Translations under genes and position numbers: made by a program
Notes under the pieces: generated by a model
Told to the model about the DNA's origin: nothing
Databases searched by the model: none
Seen by the model: only the letters and a program-made list of their open reading frames with translations
Part shown: positions 11,322 through 22,590 of the stretch, piece after piece
Position numbering within the stretch: the stretch's first letter is position 1
How the letters are laid out: the number at the start of each line of letters is the position of its first letter
NCBI GenBank assembly: GCA_027605045.1
Contig: JAQFWX010000030.1
Coordinates: forward strand, 310,001-374,000
Length of the DNA stretch: 64,000 nucleotides
Direction of reading: 5' to 3'
Source of the DNA: Phallus indusiatus
Taxonomy: Eukaryota; Basidiomycota; Agaricomycetes; Phallales; Phallaceae

Positions 11322-13487
11322 ATGTCTCTCACTATCCGAGATGAATTGACAAAAGCCGGCATCAATGCCCTATTTCCCGATTCTCCTGCGTATCTCAGTC
11401 CCACACCTCGTGAGCATAGCGACAAAGCAATCTTTCCCGAAATGTTTGTAACATGTCGCTAGGGAACAGACGAATGACTGTATACCCTGAGGGTATTACC
11501 TTTCCAACCAGTCCCGAACAAGTGGCTAAGGTCGTTGAGCTCTGTAATAAATACAAACAACGTGTCGTTGCTCTCTCCGGAGGAGTAAGTCTGAAGAGGA
11601 AATACATTGCTCCTGTTTGACCTGATAGATATAGCACGGTTCAATCGCAAATAGCATTGGCGGATTTCACGGGGCCCTGGTCATCGACCTCGCCAAATTG
11701 AAAAAGGTCGACTACAATTCTAGCACTAAACGTATAACGTTCCAGACCGGATGTAGACTTGCTGATGTGATTAAAGCACTTGAAAAACATAATCGCGCGA
11801 TTCCTCATGGAACTTGTGGGACCGTCGGTTTGGGGGGGCATTCGGGTAAAGCGCTTACTTCTGGAAGATATATAACTGCTGGCTGAAATGTCATGAATTA
11901 GCCTTCGGTGGCTTTGGCCTTGCCTCCCGCATGTGGGGACTTAACTGTGACTCCATTTATTCAATGAATGTCGTAACAGACGATGGGACTCAGAAAGTCA
12001 GTTCTTCCACCACCAATCCGGACTTATTTTGGGTGCGTGGTTCATATCTCTAAACCAACTATTTGAAATGTTAGCTGACGATGATGCTGGTTAGGCCATG
12101 AGAGGAGCGGCACCATCGTTCGCAATTGCTACTTCACTTACATACAACACGCACCCAGCTCCCGAGGTTGTGGACGACTATTACCATTCCGTGTCCATGA
12201 CTGCTCAAGCGGCCGCTTCAACCTTTGAATTAATTCAAGATCAAGTAGATGATATACATCTATTTCCCAAAGAGCTCGGCTTTCAATTCCGTGTTGACAA
12301 AGGAGATAAGCCTGGTGAAGTAACCGTCATAATTACAGGAACTGAGTACGGACAAGAGGCAACTCACCACCGAGTCATTGAGCCAGTACTGAAAAAGACT
12401 TTGGGGGACCGTGCAGCCGAAACAACGAGAGTTTCTGATGCTAATAACGAAGGAATACCCTTCCCACCGCCACATCCCGACACAAACCACTATGCCGTTA
12501 CGATCAGAGGGAATCATTTTTCAAGCGTTGCTCGTACTGCGGCCGATCCTCTGTTAAATGGAGATTCAGTCGCGCTTGCGAAGGCACTCGGGCCGCATGT
12601 CGCTCATTCCACGAGCAAGGAAGCCGGTGTGTAATTTCAAAAATACTCTCTTTTCTACTTTATTAATACTAGTACGATAGCCGTTCGTCATCACGTCAAC
12701 CGAGTATTTAGATCTGGGTTGCCAAAGCAAGCTCAGGCCGATTCGACCGTCAGTGCAGCTCCGGCGACTCCGGCTTCTCCTGATCCCCCAGTTTCTTTTT
12801 ATATCAAGTCACTGATGACCCCAATCCTTAATCATGCTGCAATCACCGCATTTTTTCAATATGTCTCTCGGAAAGAATCTTTTGAGATTCCTCTTGTAAG
12901 AGTCTTTTTTTTTCTTTCACTTACAATCGCTCAGTCTTCCCAACCTTGGATAATTAATAGAATTGGTTTGTGGCGTTCAAGTTAGTTGGAGGACGCGATT
13001 CGGTTATGCCCACCGCTGGTTCAAATTCCTTTCGTTGGCGGGATGCGTGTTGGATGATCGAATTCAATGCCGATGCACGCGTGCCACCGCCTTATCCTGA
13101 GTACGGTTATACTTTCCTGGATGGTACGTTAAAGGCCTATTCTTTGCAATCCTCTCACCCATCATCTATATATTCCTTAGATATGGTTAAAACTATAACC
13201 TCAAATATGCCGGACGCCAAGTTCGGGTAAGTCATCTGAAGATCTTTTCTCCAGTTTGAATTTCATTTTCATGTATATGTATGCGCGGTCAGTGCATACC
13301 CGGGATTTGGTGATGATAGGCTCGAAAATTGTAAGCAAACTCTTTCATCTTATTCAGCCCTGAATGTTCAAGTGACAACATACCTTCAGTCAATGATATG
13401 TATTACGGAGCCAACTACACCAGGTTGAAGGAGATTAGAAGCACGTCGGCCACAACCGGCGTGTTTGTTTTCCCCCAAAGTATTTAA
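11322..13487 (+). CDS. FAD-linked oxidase, berberine-bridge/glucooligosaccharide-oxidase type, copy 1
   Basis: Flavoenzyme with an FAD_binding_4 domain and a C-terminal BBE motif; relatives oxidise sugars, alcohols or secondary metabolites with O2. Ten exons fit in frame: 11322-11409, 11463-11584, 11635-11845, 11902-12032, 12095-12626, 12681-12895, 12961-13123, 13181-13226, 13293-13330, 13390-13487. The start MSLTIRDELTKAGINALFP matches the paralogue at 40483. SGGHGSIANSIGG holds the His expected to bind the FAD 8-alpha position, and PHGTCGTVGLGGHS holds the Cys used for the second flavin bond, so FAD is predicted to be bicovalently attached. The end YYGANYTRLKEIRS is the BBE signature. No signal peptide is evident, unlike many secreted members. 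No disabling mutation was found when introns are removed. Its paralogue lies 25 kb away in opposite orientation. Confidence 0.8.
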
Positions 13488-14244
13488 ATCATGCGACTCT
13501 GTGCTTTTGGTAAGAACAGTGTCGACGTGGTTTGATTTCAGGCTTGATGTATCTTAACTTTCACTTCGTCGAAATACTTTCCCAGTTTCGTCGCTTTCAC
13601 GCGTACTCACAGTTGATTAATCTGGACCTCGCATTTGCCGGACACGTTAAGTACATGAGCATTGATGTCAACTTATGTTTATGGTCCAAACCAATTACGG
13701 AATGTCATCTAACCCATGTAGCAATATAACATTCGAGAATATCTCAAACCAGGAAAAAGATCAATCGTCCGAGTCTAACCAAAGTCAACGACTACCAACC
13801 TTGACAGACCACGTGCAGCAGACCCGACAATTCAATGATTTATGTTTTTCTCAGTTGCCCCAGGCGCGCTGCCAGCGGTGTGCGTCGGAAAGCTAGGCCA
13901 ATGACTCGGTAATAAGACGCAACCCAGCAAACAGTTACCGTCTCTAGATACTTCGAGAGAATGGATTCTGCTGTAATTAATCGGTTTTAGCGAGGGAGCG
14001 AGGGAGCCAGTTGGTGCGCAAGTGATAGGATCCGTAGCGTTACAGTACGCAGTTTAGTGGAGTGGGACTGCCGCCGCAAGCGGGCCCAGCCCCCTAAAGC
14101 TTGGGTTCAGCCTCCTAAAGTTTACACCCACCCATCTTCGTTTATTTTGTTTTCTTCTTCATTTGATCATTAGACCTCTGTTCGTTCTATGTCTATTGGC
14201 GATATAAACACCGTAGACCTTGCCCCAAGACAAGACCTGATCAT
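13488..14244. other. Intergenic, no gene seen
   Basis: Short open frames at 13532-13896 have no recognisable content. The rest is presumed terminator of the oxidase and promoter of the following gene. Confidence 0.4.
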
Positions 14245-15724
14245 ATGTCGAAGAAGTACCTACGCCTATTTGGGCGGGATATTAACCTCCTGCTAAATCA
14301 GAGGCGCTTTCATTCATCCACGAGAAATTGTACATTCTCGGACACTGACCTGCACGACGGCTATCGAACCCAGCGACCTTGCCAACTCGGTATGTCTATC
14401 GATGGATTTGGCAAGTTTGTTTAATAAATTCAATCGGAAGAAAATTACAATATTTTATAGGTGAAACTGAAAATTTCATTTACTTATCGTAAGTTTCGGA
14501 TATTCCTTTCATGTTTTTTCTACATTGAGTGTCACATAATGATATTCCTGACTTTCATAAATTATCTCGCAAAGAAATCGCTTCGGAAAATTCTCTCGCT
14601 CGCACAGCCCTCTGCGTTTTAATCGGCTTTTCCAATCCGTCTGTACCCGCAGGATGCCTCTTAGCCGACTATCAACGAGATCTGCACCAAAATGGACATT
14701 ACAATATCTCGACCTACTCGGGATCGAGATGATTCACATGTCCCCCGAATCCTTTTTTGGCTGTGAAAGTCTCGACCAACTTCCAGAGCCTCAGTTTATT
14801 TATCCACAACTTCAAGAAATATTAAACAGGGAGATTAAAGAACTCGAGAGACCGCCTTCAGAGGATTATCTAGTCCGAGATTTTCTGCATATGATCTCTC
14901 TCTCGGAGTTGAGGAGCGTCGCCCGCGACTTCTCAAAAACCATTATGATGTATATGGGGTATTTGGGACTTCCTCAAAGTGAAGCTTGTTTTTCGATACA
15001 AGAACAGACTGCTATTCCGGGACATTCAAGTCCTCCGGTCAATGAGCGCAAGACTGGGACACCCCATGATCTAGCTCTAATGGACGAATTCTGCACTTTG
15101 CTCCTCCTTTTCGTTCCAGATAAGCGGCCCACACAAGAGCTTGAGAGCGAACGGTATCTCTCTTGGCCTCATGCGCAGGTTGTCGCCCACGCATTCGGCG
15201 CATACAACGACAACGTCACAAACGGTCTACAATATACTTACATGCGGGAGGATGAATCAGACCCATTAATGGCAAATTTGTTGAAAACTGAAAACTTCAA
15301 CATGGTTAGTGAAATTTTGTGCTGCATTTTAAAGAGAATATATACAAAAAAGCTGAAATCTACGTAGGTGATTCCGGCATTTACTTTCATCAACTCAACG
15401 CCTTGCTTTTATCTCATCCCTATAAGTTATTCTTTTGCATCCGCAGTATCACGCCAAGTGAAACCTCCTCACCCCACATATGTTTTTTACTGCCCAGCTC
15501 CGGTCACGTTCAAACTCCTTGGGATGCATATTGCATCACAGCGCGTGCGTATCCTGAAAATGTTCGAGGCTTTCAAGCGTTTCGTCCCGAAAAATTTCAC
15601 TGAAGTATGCCGGTTCTCAACACCTAATACGGCCATTCCAGCGCCCATCGTTCCAGATTGTCCCCAAGGCTTTGTGTGGAACGAAATTGCAGATTTTTTT
15701 CAAGATGTCGTACGAAATCCCTAA
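14245..15724 (+). CDS. PD-(D/E)XK-like family protein, copy A (degenerate motif)
   Basis: Paralogue of the minus-strand gene at 19744-21038. Main exon 14608-15304 contains MSPESFFGCESLDQLPEPQF, YLVRDFLHMI, IMMYMGYLGL and LALMDEFCTLLLLFVPDKR; exon 15368-15724 contains ILKMFEAFKRFVP and ends FFQDVVRNP. In copy B the matching strand reads RPDLGLLN...LLLLFAEDKR, a PD-(x)n-EXK nuclease-like signature. Here it is HDLAL...PDK, so the proline and the glutamate are lost and catalysis is doubtful. Two small upstream exons (14245-14389, 14461-14488) join in frame and add LRLFGRDINLLLNQRRFHSS, a mitochondrial-type presequence; this 5' model is inference, and the ATG at 14654 is the alternative start. The C-terminus is about 35 residues shorter than copy B. 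Function unknown. Confidence 0.6.
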
Positions 15725-16672
15725 CGCCCTTAAGTTCCATGATTATTAAGTACTCACGCAAGAGTATATAATTTGGATTGAGAGTGATGAAGGTATTGAT
15801 GACGCGGGAGGAAGCGATAAAGATTGATGTTTCTCTTGTCTGTTTGAGCTGTGTTACATAACTTTTTGCTTTTCAAGCCTTTGATATTTGTTCATGTCAT
15901 GTAATTTAGTTAGGAAGCCTCATGGTCGAATATTCGTGGCTAAAATTGAACATGCAATGCAATTTTTATGATCGAGAGGGATATGAGGCACTAGCAAAAG
16001 AATATACAAAAGAAAGCCTACAAAAATCTATCCAAGGGACAAAAGGGTGGTTGCAAATGATTGCAAATTCGGAAGAAATAGGTAATTAACATCAATAAAT
16101 GGGAATTAGATGAGTTTCCCTACCAAAAGGATGGCATTCAAATTGTTTTCGGTGAATTAAATAAACCACAACAGCAGACGGTTACTCTCGTTTTATTATT
16201 TACGGATATGTATGTTCGCGAGAATTCCGTTGCCAATACGAGTTCCCTGACAAGGACGGATTATGCGACAAATTAATTTGGCGGCCCCGTCAGACAGAAA
16301 GAGGCGTTATCCGTGTCTCCATCTATCGAATCACGCTCAATGTGAAGAGGAAATTTTACGTATGGGAAAATTAGTGAAGCGGCAGCCATTATGCTGTCGT
16401 TTGAAGTGGAGTGTAAAAGATCTATTCTGAACTCAGACTCATCATCAGATATGAGGGAGCTTAGCTTTGGATTAGGCAGTGACGGTGACAGTGTCCGCAA
16501 GAGGCGGAGTTTCAGATGTTCATGTTCAAACCTCAAATCTTCACCAAGACTCGTAGTCATATCCCGTGGCAATCATTCCACTATTGAAGTCAGGAGAAGT
16601 CAGGAAAGAATTCTGTAATCGACCGAATCACTCAATGGAAATATCTTGAATAGGATTGCAGTTGGAGACGCG
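15725..16672. other. Intergenic with one unassigned minus-strand open frame
   Basis: A 99-codon minus frame at 16273-16572 (start MPRDMTTSLGEDLRFEHEHL) has no recognisable domain. It lies directly beside the inverted repeat and may be chance. Otherwise nothing seen. Confidence 0.35.
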
Positions 16673-17542
16673 TTACAGCAGTTTGCAGACTCGTTTGCAC
16701 TCCGACAAGTCGCGCGTCGGTTGCTCCAAAATAGGGTCAGAAAGACCGGGTTTTTTTGACACAACGGCTGATTGTAAACGAGGAGTGTATTAGTAGAAAA
16801 TGACAATAAGATACATTTCGATTTTCTGAGAACAAAAAAATTTCATAAATGGATGATCTGAAAAAACCCGGTTTTCTGAGTTTCTGGGACTGAAGCTACT
16901 AGGTGGGAAAATTGGATAATCATTTTAAGTTCTCTGTGGCTCAGTGGTTAAGCTGGCGCCTATCTTTATTATTGCTTGCTGGTTGTGGGTTCGACTTAGA
17001 GACCTCCCATTTTTTTTAACTTTGTTTGGTTGCAGTGGTACTCAGTTATAAATTTTTTTCACAAAAATTATATATGCCAATTTCCATAATATTGTGCACA
17101 ATTACAAGTGCCATTTAAATCTACCGACATAATTTTAAAAGAACTTCAAATTTTATTTTTCTGACATACTAGTAGTGCACTAAGAAATGTGCACCAAAAA
17201 GAAATCACAACATGGCAGAATCGAACTCATGACCAGCGAGCAATAATAAAGATAGGCGCCAGCTTAACCACTGAGCCACAGAGAACTTAAAATGATTATC
17301 CAATTTTCCCACCTAGTAGCTTCAGTCCCAGAAACTCAGAAAACCGGGTTTTTTCAGATCATCCATTTATGAAATTTTTTTGTTCTCAGAAAATCGAAAT
17401 GTATCTTATTGTCATTTTCTACTAATACACTCCTCGTTTACAATCAGCCGTTGTGTCAAAAAAACCCGGTCTTTCTGACCCTATTTTGGAGCAACCGACG
17501 CGCGACTTGTCGGAGTGCAAACGAGTCTGCAAACTGCTGTAA
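16673..17542. repeat. Foldback element: 304-bp perfect inverted repeat with tRNA-like internal boxes
   Basis: The left arm (16673-16976) and right arm (17239-17542) read as exact reverse complements with no indel, around a 262-bp AT-rich centre. The outer tips begin TTACAGCAGTTTGC. Near the inner end each arm has TGGCTCAGTGG (16937-16947 on +, 17268-17278 on minus), matching a Pol III A box. About 40 bp further in, where the arms diverge, are GGTTCGA (16988-16994) and AGTTCGATTCT (17217-17227, minus), B-box-like. T runs follow. No clear target-site duplication or transposase is visible. It may be a foldback/MITE-type element or two inverted tRNA-derived SINE-like units. The identical open frames in the two arms are a by-product of the repeat. 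Confidence 0.8.
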
Positions 17543-18017
17543 TGCTGGCTGTGTTCGAGGAAACTATGGCGTCGGTCCACACGATGGTCCTGGCCTTAGA
17601 CTACAAGACCTTGTATACTTTATAGCATTCTACGTTGTACGGGTGAATTGTCCGGAGTGGTACATGATAGTACATGAACGAGAGTGAATTACGCGGCCTA
17701 CGTGGGGATTCATAGGGATTCGTAATCAGAACCAGCGTCCGTAATTTGGCTCCATTTACAAGCGCTGGAACCTTTTTCCTGATGTACAGCTTCTACCCCA
17801 TAAGTTTTGAGGACCACGTTCCTTTTATTAAACTCTCAAAATATATCGTCGCTGTTCTCAAAACTAGAGGCGCCGGTAGTCGCCCAAACCCTTGCATGCA
17901 GCGGGTGATTGATGCCCAACGGAAGTAGAACAAACGCGTGTATATTTATTCTATGTGTACTCTTATAACCATTCTTATCATCATTCTGATTATACGACAA
18001 TTATTTAAAGACGGTTT
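17543..18017. other. Intergenic, no gene seen
   Basis: Flank of the foldback element. Only short frames without recognisable content. Confidence 0.35.
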
Positions 18018-18546
18018 TCATTCAACAAACTTCCTTTTAGAAGGGGATCCGTCGCCATCAGGAGTGATGGGACCATCTAAAAATTTCCTCCTTTTCACCG
18101 GCGTGTTCACCCCACTACGAAGAACATAAACATCAATAATCTTTGCCGTAACGGATTGCATCTTGTCCTTCTCAATGTAATAGTTGACCAGATTAAATTG
18201 AACTCTGACAAGAGCGTTCTGCATCACCGCGGCAGCTCTTTTCGGAGACACTAACCCATCCTTCGTGTAAACCGGGAAAGGAATCATCGCATAACTACAA
18301 ACTATTGAACCAAAATCGAAGTCTTATCAACATTACTCACTCTTTCGATACTTTGTCATACACTTCTTGTTGTTCCGGCGTTAAACCGAATTCCCAAGCC
18401 TGAATGTCGACATCGGGGTCTTCACTCTCATCCGGAGTTTCAAGAAGGTCCTCCAAATAAACCGCGTCAGAAGTATGGAGAGAGGATCCCGAGTTCGATG
18501 AAGGTGACGATGGTGATGACGGAGGCCGTCGTTCACGCGCAATGAA
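18018..18546 (-). CDS. 3' part of an unidentified gene
   Basis: Two exons join in frame: about 18546-18343 (Ser/Pro-rich, then Asp/Glu-rich, ending FGLTPEQQEVYDKVSKE) and a last exon ending at 18018 (SPKRAAAVMQNALVRVQFNL, then a basic tail with NTPVKRRKFLDG and SPSKRKFVE). The basic clusters suggest a nuclear protein. Upstream of 18546 the frame hits a stop directly after a CAG acceptor, so the 5' exon lies elsewhere or is lost; I could not find it. Family not recognised. It may be a truncated gene, since the adjacent region holds gene fragments. Confidence 0.4.
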
Positions 18547-18594
18547 CTGTCACGGTGTTACCCGTGCACGTGAGACGACCCGTAGCACCCACAA

Positions 18595-19190
18595 GTGGTA
18601 CATGGAAGCAATTTCTACGTGCCTTGTGAACCCTTGCTGCATGCAAGGGAACGTAAACACTTAGTTACAATTTCGGATTCTGTCGAAGACATTCCCTTTA
18701 ACTTGAAGAGACGACGAGTTCAACACCAACTACGTCCTCGTCCTTCGTCGTCTCGGACCGAACATGCACGGGTGCATCTAGAACCGACATCGCTTTCCCG
18801 TTTCGTAACACTTCACTTCCCAACATTCCACCCATACTACTTCTTCAACCCCTGGAACCTCCAGAACCCCAACTTGACACCACGCAGGAATCTTCTCCTG
18901 TCTCCGTTGAACCTCGGTCATCATAGCAGCCTCGACAGCGAAAGTTCCTCAGCCGAATCTTCAATCTCAATTACCTTCAATCTACGAACTCCTATCGCTC
19001 CCTCATCCGATGTGACCTTGCCCCCTATATTGAACAATTTACCTACAGCTTTCGAATTTTCTCGGACCTCAGGTTACCACTGTCAATCAGAGATTAGGAG
19101 CGAGTCATATGAAAGCGACAGACGAGACCCCATGCTCGTAAAGACCAAAACGAAGACGAAATCAGTGTGTCAGGCACATCGAACTCATCT
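18595..19190 (+). other. Long open frame of uncertain coding status
   Basis: A + strand frame of 217 codons (18595-19248) is Ser/Pro/Leu-rich. A second frame in the same stretch also has coding-like proline-rich runs (PLEPPEPQLDTTQESSPVSV). Neither has a recognised domain. The region runs into the PPIL4 relic and is probably the remains of one or more genes rather than a working one. Confidence 0.25.
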
Positions 19191-19680
19191 GAGGCGACGG
19201 GCGGTGCCAGTGAAGTCTGGATCGGGCCAATATTTCGGAAGATCATGAATTGTCAAGAAAAGACGGGAGGTTCGTTACAGTGCGTCTACAGTACACTTTG
19301 ATTGAGTTCGATAAGCGGGAAGACGCGGAACAGGTACTGGCTTAATCCCCCATGTTACTCGTCAATTCTCATTAATTTATTCTTATGACGTTAGGCTTAT
19401 TTCAAAATGCAAAACGTCCTCATTGACAACCGACGAATATCTCCTCGCTGCCCAAAGAAGCGTATCTAACCAAACTAACATGGTTCAAAATCCGTTGCAC
19501 GACTAAACGCACACTGGTCAAACGACATACGAATCAATCGCATCCATCATAAAAAAGAAGTGTTTGCTGGACGGGAAGACTTGGAAGCCACAAGGCATCA
19601 TCATGTTGACCGAGAATATGAAGCTACTTGTGGCTATGACATGGTGTTTGACGACCGCGACCCTTCGGTTGTTTGACTCT
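19190..19680 (+). pseudogene. Relic of a PPIL4/Cyp6-type cyclophilin RRM region
   Basis: After removal of a GT-AG intron (about 19336-19395), the + strand reads LIEFDKREDAEQAYFKMQNV then LIDNRRISP, the RRM core of peptidyl-prolyl isomerase-like 4. A little upstream KTGGSLQCVY matches the preceding RRM strand but in another frame. Further on, YDMVFDDRDPSVV resembles the C-terminal part. Frameshifts and stops separate the pieces, and the isomerase domain is absent. The fragment ends near the 3' end of the minus-strand gene at 19744. Confidence 0.65.
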
Positions 19681-19743
19681 GAAACTATTTGTATTTAACC
19701 CATCATTTTTTAGATTATATATATCGTATTACCTTTGGGCACT

Positions 19744-21038
19744 TTACCGCTTAGCTTTGGGACTGTGGGTCTTGACCAGTTGTTGCAGCGCAGCTGAATG
19801 ATTAGAAAATTCTGATCTTGTGAATCCCTGTTTCTTGCAACAGTCATCTATCTCCCGAAAGAAGGTAGCGATTTGGTTCCAGACGAAATTTTGAGAGCAT
19901 CGCGGATTAATAGGCGCCGGAACTTGGGCTGTATCTGGCAGGGAGAAGCGACATAGTTCGGCTAAAGTTGTGGGAATGAAACGTTTAAAGGCCTCGAACA
20001 TCTTCAGGATAAGAATGCGATTTTCGTTTGACACCATTCCTGATTTATCCACTGGCGCGGGGCAGAAAACGCGGGTGTGGTGAGGGGGTATCTCTCCACG
20101 GGCAACGGCGGATGCCAGTGAAGAGGTGATCGGGACTAGGTACCAACATGGTGCTGGCCCAATGAAAGAGAATACTGGGAAGACCTATATCCAAGGTTAT
20201 TAACTTTGTGTTGAAGGCATAGCTCACGAACCATGTCAAAATTCTCAGCTCCAAAAAATTCGATCGCCGACGAGTCGATCTTCGACGCTTCGAGGGTGTT
20301 CATATTGAATGCACCCAACCCGTGGGCGACGACCTGCGCATGTGGCCAGGAGGGATTTACTTTACTGCCTGCAGTAGGTAATAACCGTTTATCTTCAGCA
20401 AAAAGAAGGAGGAGATGACGTGTGTTTAGAAGACCCAAGTCAGGACGTGCCGTGGTCTTGTGGCCATTCATCTGAAAATCAGTCGTATGCTGGACCGATA
20501 TTTCAATTCCATCCTCGGAAAGCCCTTGGTATCCCATGTAGATCAATAAAGCCTTTGCTAAATCATCCACAGTGCTTTCCCAGGCACCTTCATTCGCCGA
20601 GCGTATCATCCAAAATAAGTCTTTGACAAGATAATCTCGGGGATGCGGTTTATCATCTACTCCCGCGGTCAAAATTTCAGCGAGCTGCGGGTATATGAAC
20701 TGAGGGGTTGGAAGTTCGCTGAGCTCCTTGCAACCAAAAAACTTCTCGGGGGACATTTCTTTCACGCTGATCTTGAGTCTTTCGAGGTCATTCATGGACC
20801 AATGTCTGGAAGACTTGGGTGGAATGCGGTGTGGACGCATCCTGATGCTGGACCGACACCATGGGATTAGGGAGGAGGACTTGTGAATTTGACGTGAAAC
20901 ACGCGAGTTAATGCCCAAACCTGCACGAGCGAAGGAGAACATGCTTGCTTTACGAGCTGCAGAAAACGATAAGGCGAAGGATATAGCGATCTTGACTCGA
21001 TCTGACCATGCTTCGCTGCTCCGAGTCGAGCTCCGCAA
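19744..21038 (-). CDS. PD-(D/E)XK-like family protein, copy B (intact motif)
   Basis: Two exons: 21038-20232 and 20184-19744 (intron GTTCGTG...ATATAG, in frame). The N-terminus is rich in Arg and Ser and lacks acidic runs (FSFARAGLGINSRVSRQIHK), a plausible mitochondrial presequence. The core begins SPEKFFGCKELSELPTPQF. The motif RPDLGLLNTRHLLLLFAEDK fits the PD-(x)n-(D/E)XK nuclease signature, with Asp and Glu-x-Lys on adjacent strands. SWPHAQVVAHGLGAFN is strongly shared with copy A. The second exon ends with a basic tail absent from copy A. Several in-frame ATGs exist before the core, so the start is uncertain. Nuclease fold is inference from the motif; no function is known to me. Confidence 0.65.
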
Positions 21039-21264
21039 GACCTCCGTGTAAAATCCGCACGACTGAGTTCATATTAATGATCATTGGTGTCAATTGGATG
21101 TACCTAGAGAGACAATCTCAATAAATGTATTTTTTGGGACTTCAGACTCAAACTTAAGCTGCCCTAGAGTCCACCAATATCTTCAGGTCAATTCATATCT
21201 TCGCCTTTGCGCCAAATCCCTGGAACCATTCTCTGAACAGAGTTGACTCCGGTCATTCTAGCAA

Positions 21265-21545
21265 AAGTCTAATTACATATACATATATTGAAATAGGACG
21301 AAATAGGAGCAACTATTAGAAAATTCGGTCAGGACGACACCTGTTCGTACTATTCTAGTATATACTTCATTTTATGCCACTCCGCTTCGTAGTGCTAGTG
21401 CCCTGCCAGTGCTATTTATGCCGGATCAGTTGTCGACTAGTCTGCCAGGTACTTGATTTGCATAGCTTTAACCAGTCAACCACATCAACGTGTTGCTTGT
21501 TTCTTCTTTTCTCTCTGTTCACCTTTGTGTCGTCGCCCTGGGAAA
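21265..21545 (+). repeat. Duplicated promoter block, copy 1
   Basis: This stretch (starting GTCTAATTACATATACATAT) is alignable over roughly 250 bp with 24300-24545, sharing GAAATAGGACGA, GGTCAGGACGACAC and ACTTGATTTGCATA. Copy 1 precedes the LFDQGGYPSE-family pseudogene and copy 2 precedes the intact member, so gene and promoter were duplicated together. Confidence 0.65.
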
Positions 21546-22096
21546 ATGTCAAGCTCAAATAACGTCCAAAGCCAAAAGTCCCTGAACCAAGCAGCCGATG
21601 ACAACTAGACCGACGAGAGATATCCGCGCGATCCCAATCAGCCACCTTTACAATCTGCTACATATGTTCCAGTGCAGTTCAATCTATCAAGACAAGATCC
21701 AACGTTGTTTTATGAGAAGTTTTTACCGATGTTCCTTCAACTATAAATTGACTTGATCATGTACTGCGCCACTCAGTTTGATTGACCAAGCAGGCTATCC
21801 GATAATTCGGAAACACTATGCAGGATGGTAGACGGTCTGTTCTTTTACGTGATAATAACTGCCCTCAGTCTAGAGGAACAAGCAGGATCGAGCCGGAGAA
21901 GATGTTTTAGGAGAATATTGCCTTGGGACATGACGCAGAAGTGGTCGGTTTCAAGTCACCAAGCTACTCGTCCTTATATGTTTGACTCAAGCCAAACTTG
22001 TTATAGAGCAAAGCAGTCACTCAACACCTGTCGTATTTGTACAATAATATTGGGATACCTTATAGCGTGCGTTAATACTCTTGAACCATCCCAGAG
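21546..22096 (+). pseudogene. Pseudogene of the LFDQGGYPSE family (closest to the copy at 44111)
   Basis: Starts MSSSNNVQSQKSLNQAADDN and then meets a TAG where the 44111 copy continues. Downstream PRDPNQPPLQSATYVPVQFN is nearly identical to that copy. The splice donor after FYG is destroyed (GTTTGT has become a form without GT). Sequence similarity ends near 22096, where a 14-3-3-like relic begins, so the 3' half is missing. It is a recent, dead duplicate. Confidence 0.8.
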
Positions 22097-22330
22097 TAGG
22101 TTAAACAGTCACCGGCTCCCAATGTCGGGTCGGTCTTGGCTTGCGGTAGCAATGTGATCTGGTCCATGTACTCCAGCAGCATGTCTGTCAAACGTCGCAG
22201 GTAACATCAGCTTCTCTTCTCGTTGGACTGCTTTACAATTATGTAGTAAAGCGCAGTTTTCGCGTACCGTCATAACGATCTGCTTGTTCTGCGAGACGCG
22301 CAAGATAGGCAAATTGTTGTCGTTAACGTT
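22097..22330 (-). pseudogene. 14-3-3 protein N-terminal relic
   Basis: On the minus strand QQFAYLARLAEQADRYD matches the first helices of 14-3-3 proteins. A GT-AG intron then leads in frame to DDMLLEYMDQITLLPQAK. A TAA interrupts the frame just before the conserved start, and no further 14-3-3 exons follow. It abuts the point where the neighbouring pseudogene is truncated. Identification rests on this short stretch. Confidence 0.55.
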
Positions 22331-22590
22331 GCGAGACCATGTTTTGAGTAAGGAGATGATGGATGAGAAAGTTCTTTAAAAACGATCCTTAATGAGTGCT
22401 CAATGAATACAATGACAGCGGCTGTTAATGAAACGCCTGGAAGCTGGGAGTGATAATAGCAAAATTTGAATCTGTGAGGAACAGCTTGCACGGCCGCAGC
22501 AAACTTTTGATAAGATGTTGTAATTGAACTAAGAATTTCATTCTTCGTTCAACAATGACGTCTTCAGATACAGAGCAGTAATACTAAGAA

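Noticed and set aside
11395..11637. Apparent stop codons and frame breaks inside FAD oxidase copy 1, first read as a pseudogene
   Set aside because: All stops fall inside small GT-AG introns at positions shared with the intact paralogue; the spliced frame is open.
16600..16806. Minus frame starting MSFSTNTLLVYNQPLCQKNP, with an identical partner at 17409-17687 on +
   Set aside because: Identity is wholly explained by the perfect inverted repeat; the frames diverge immediately at the arm ends and have no domain.
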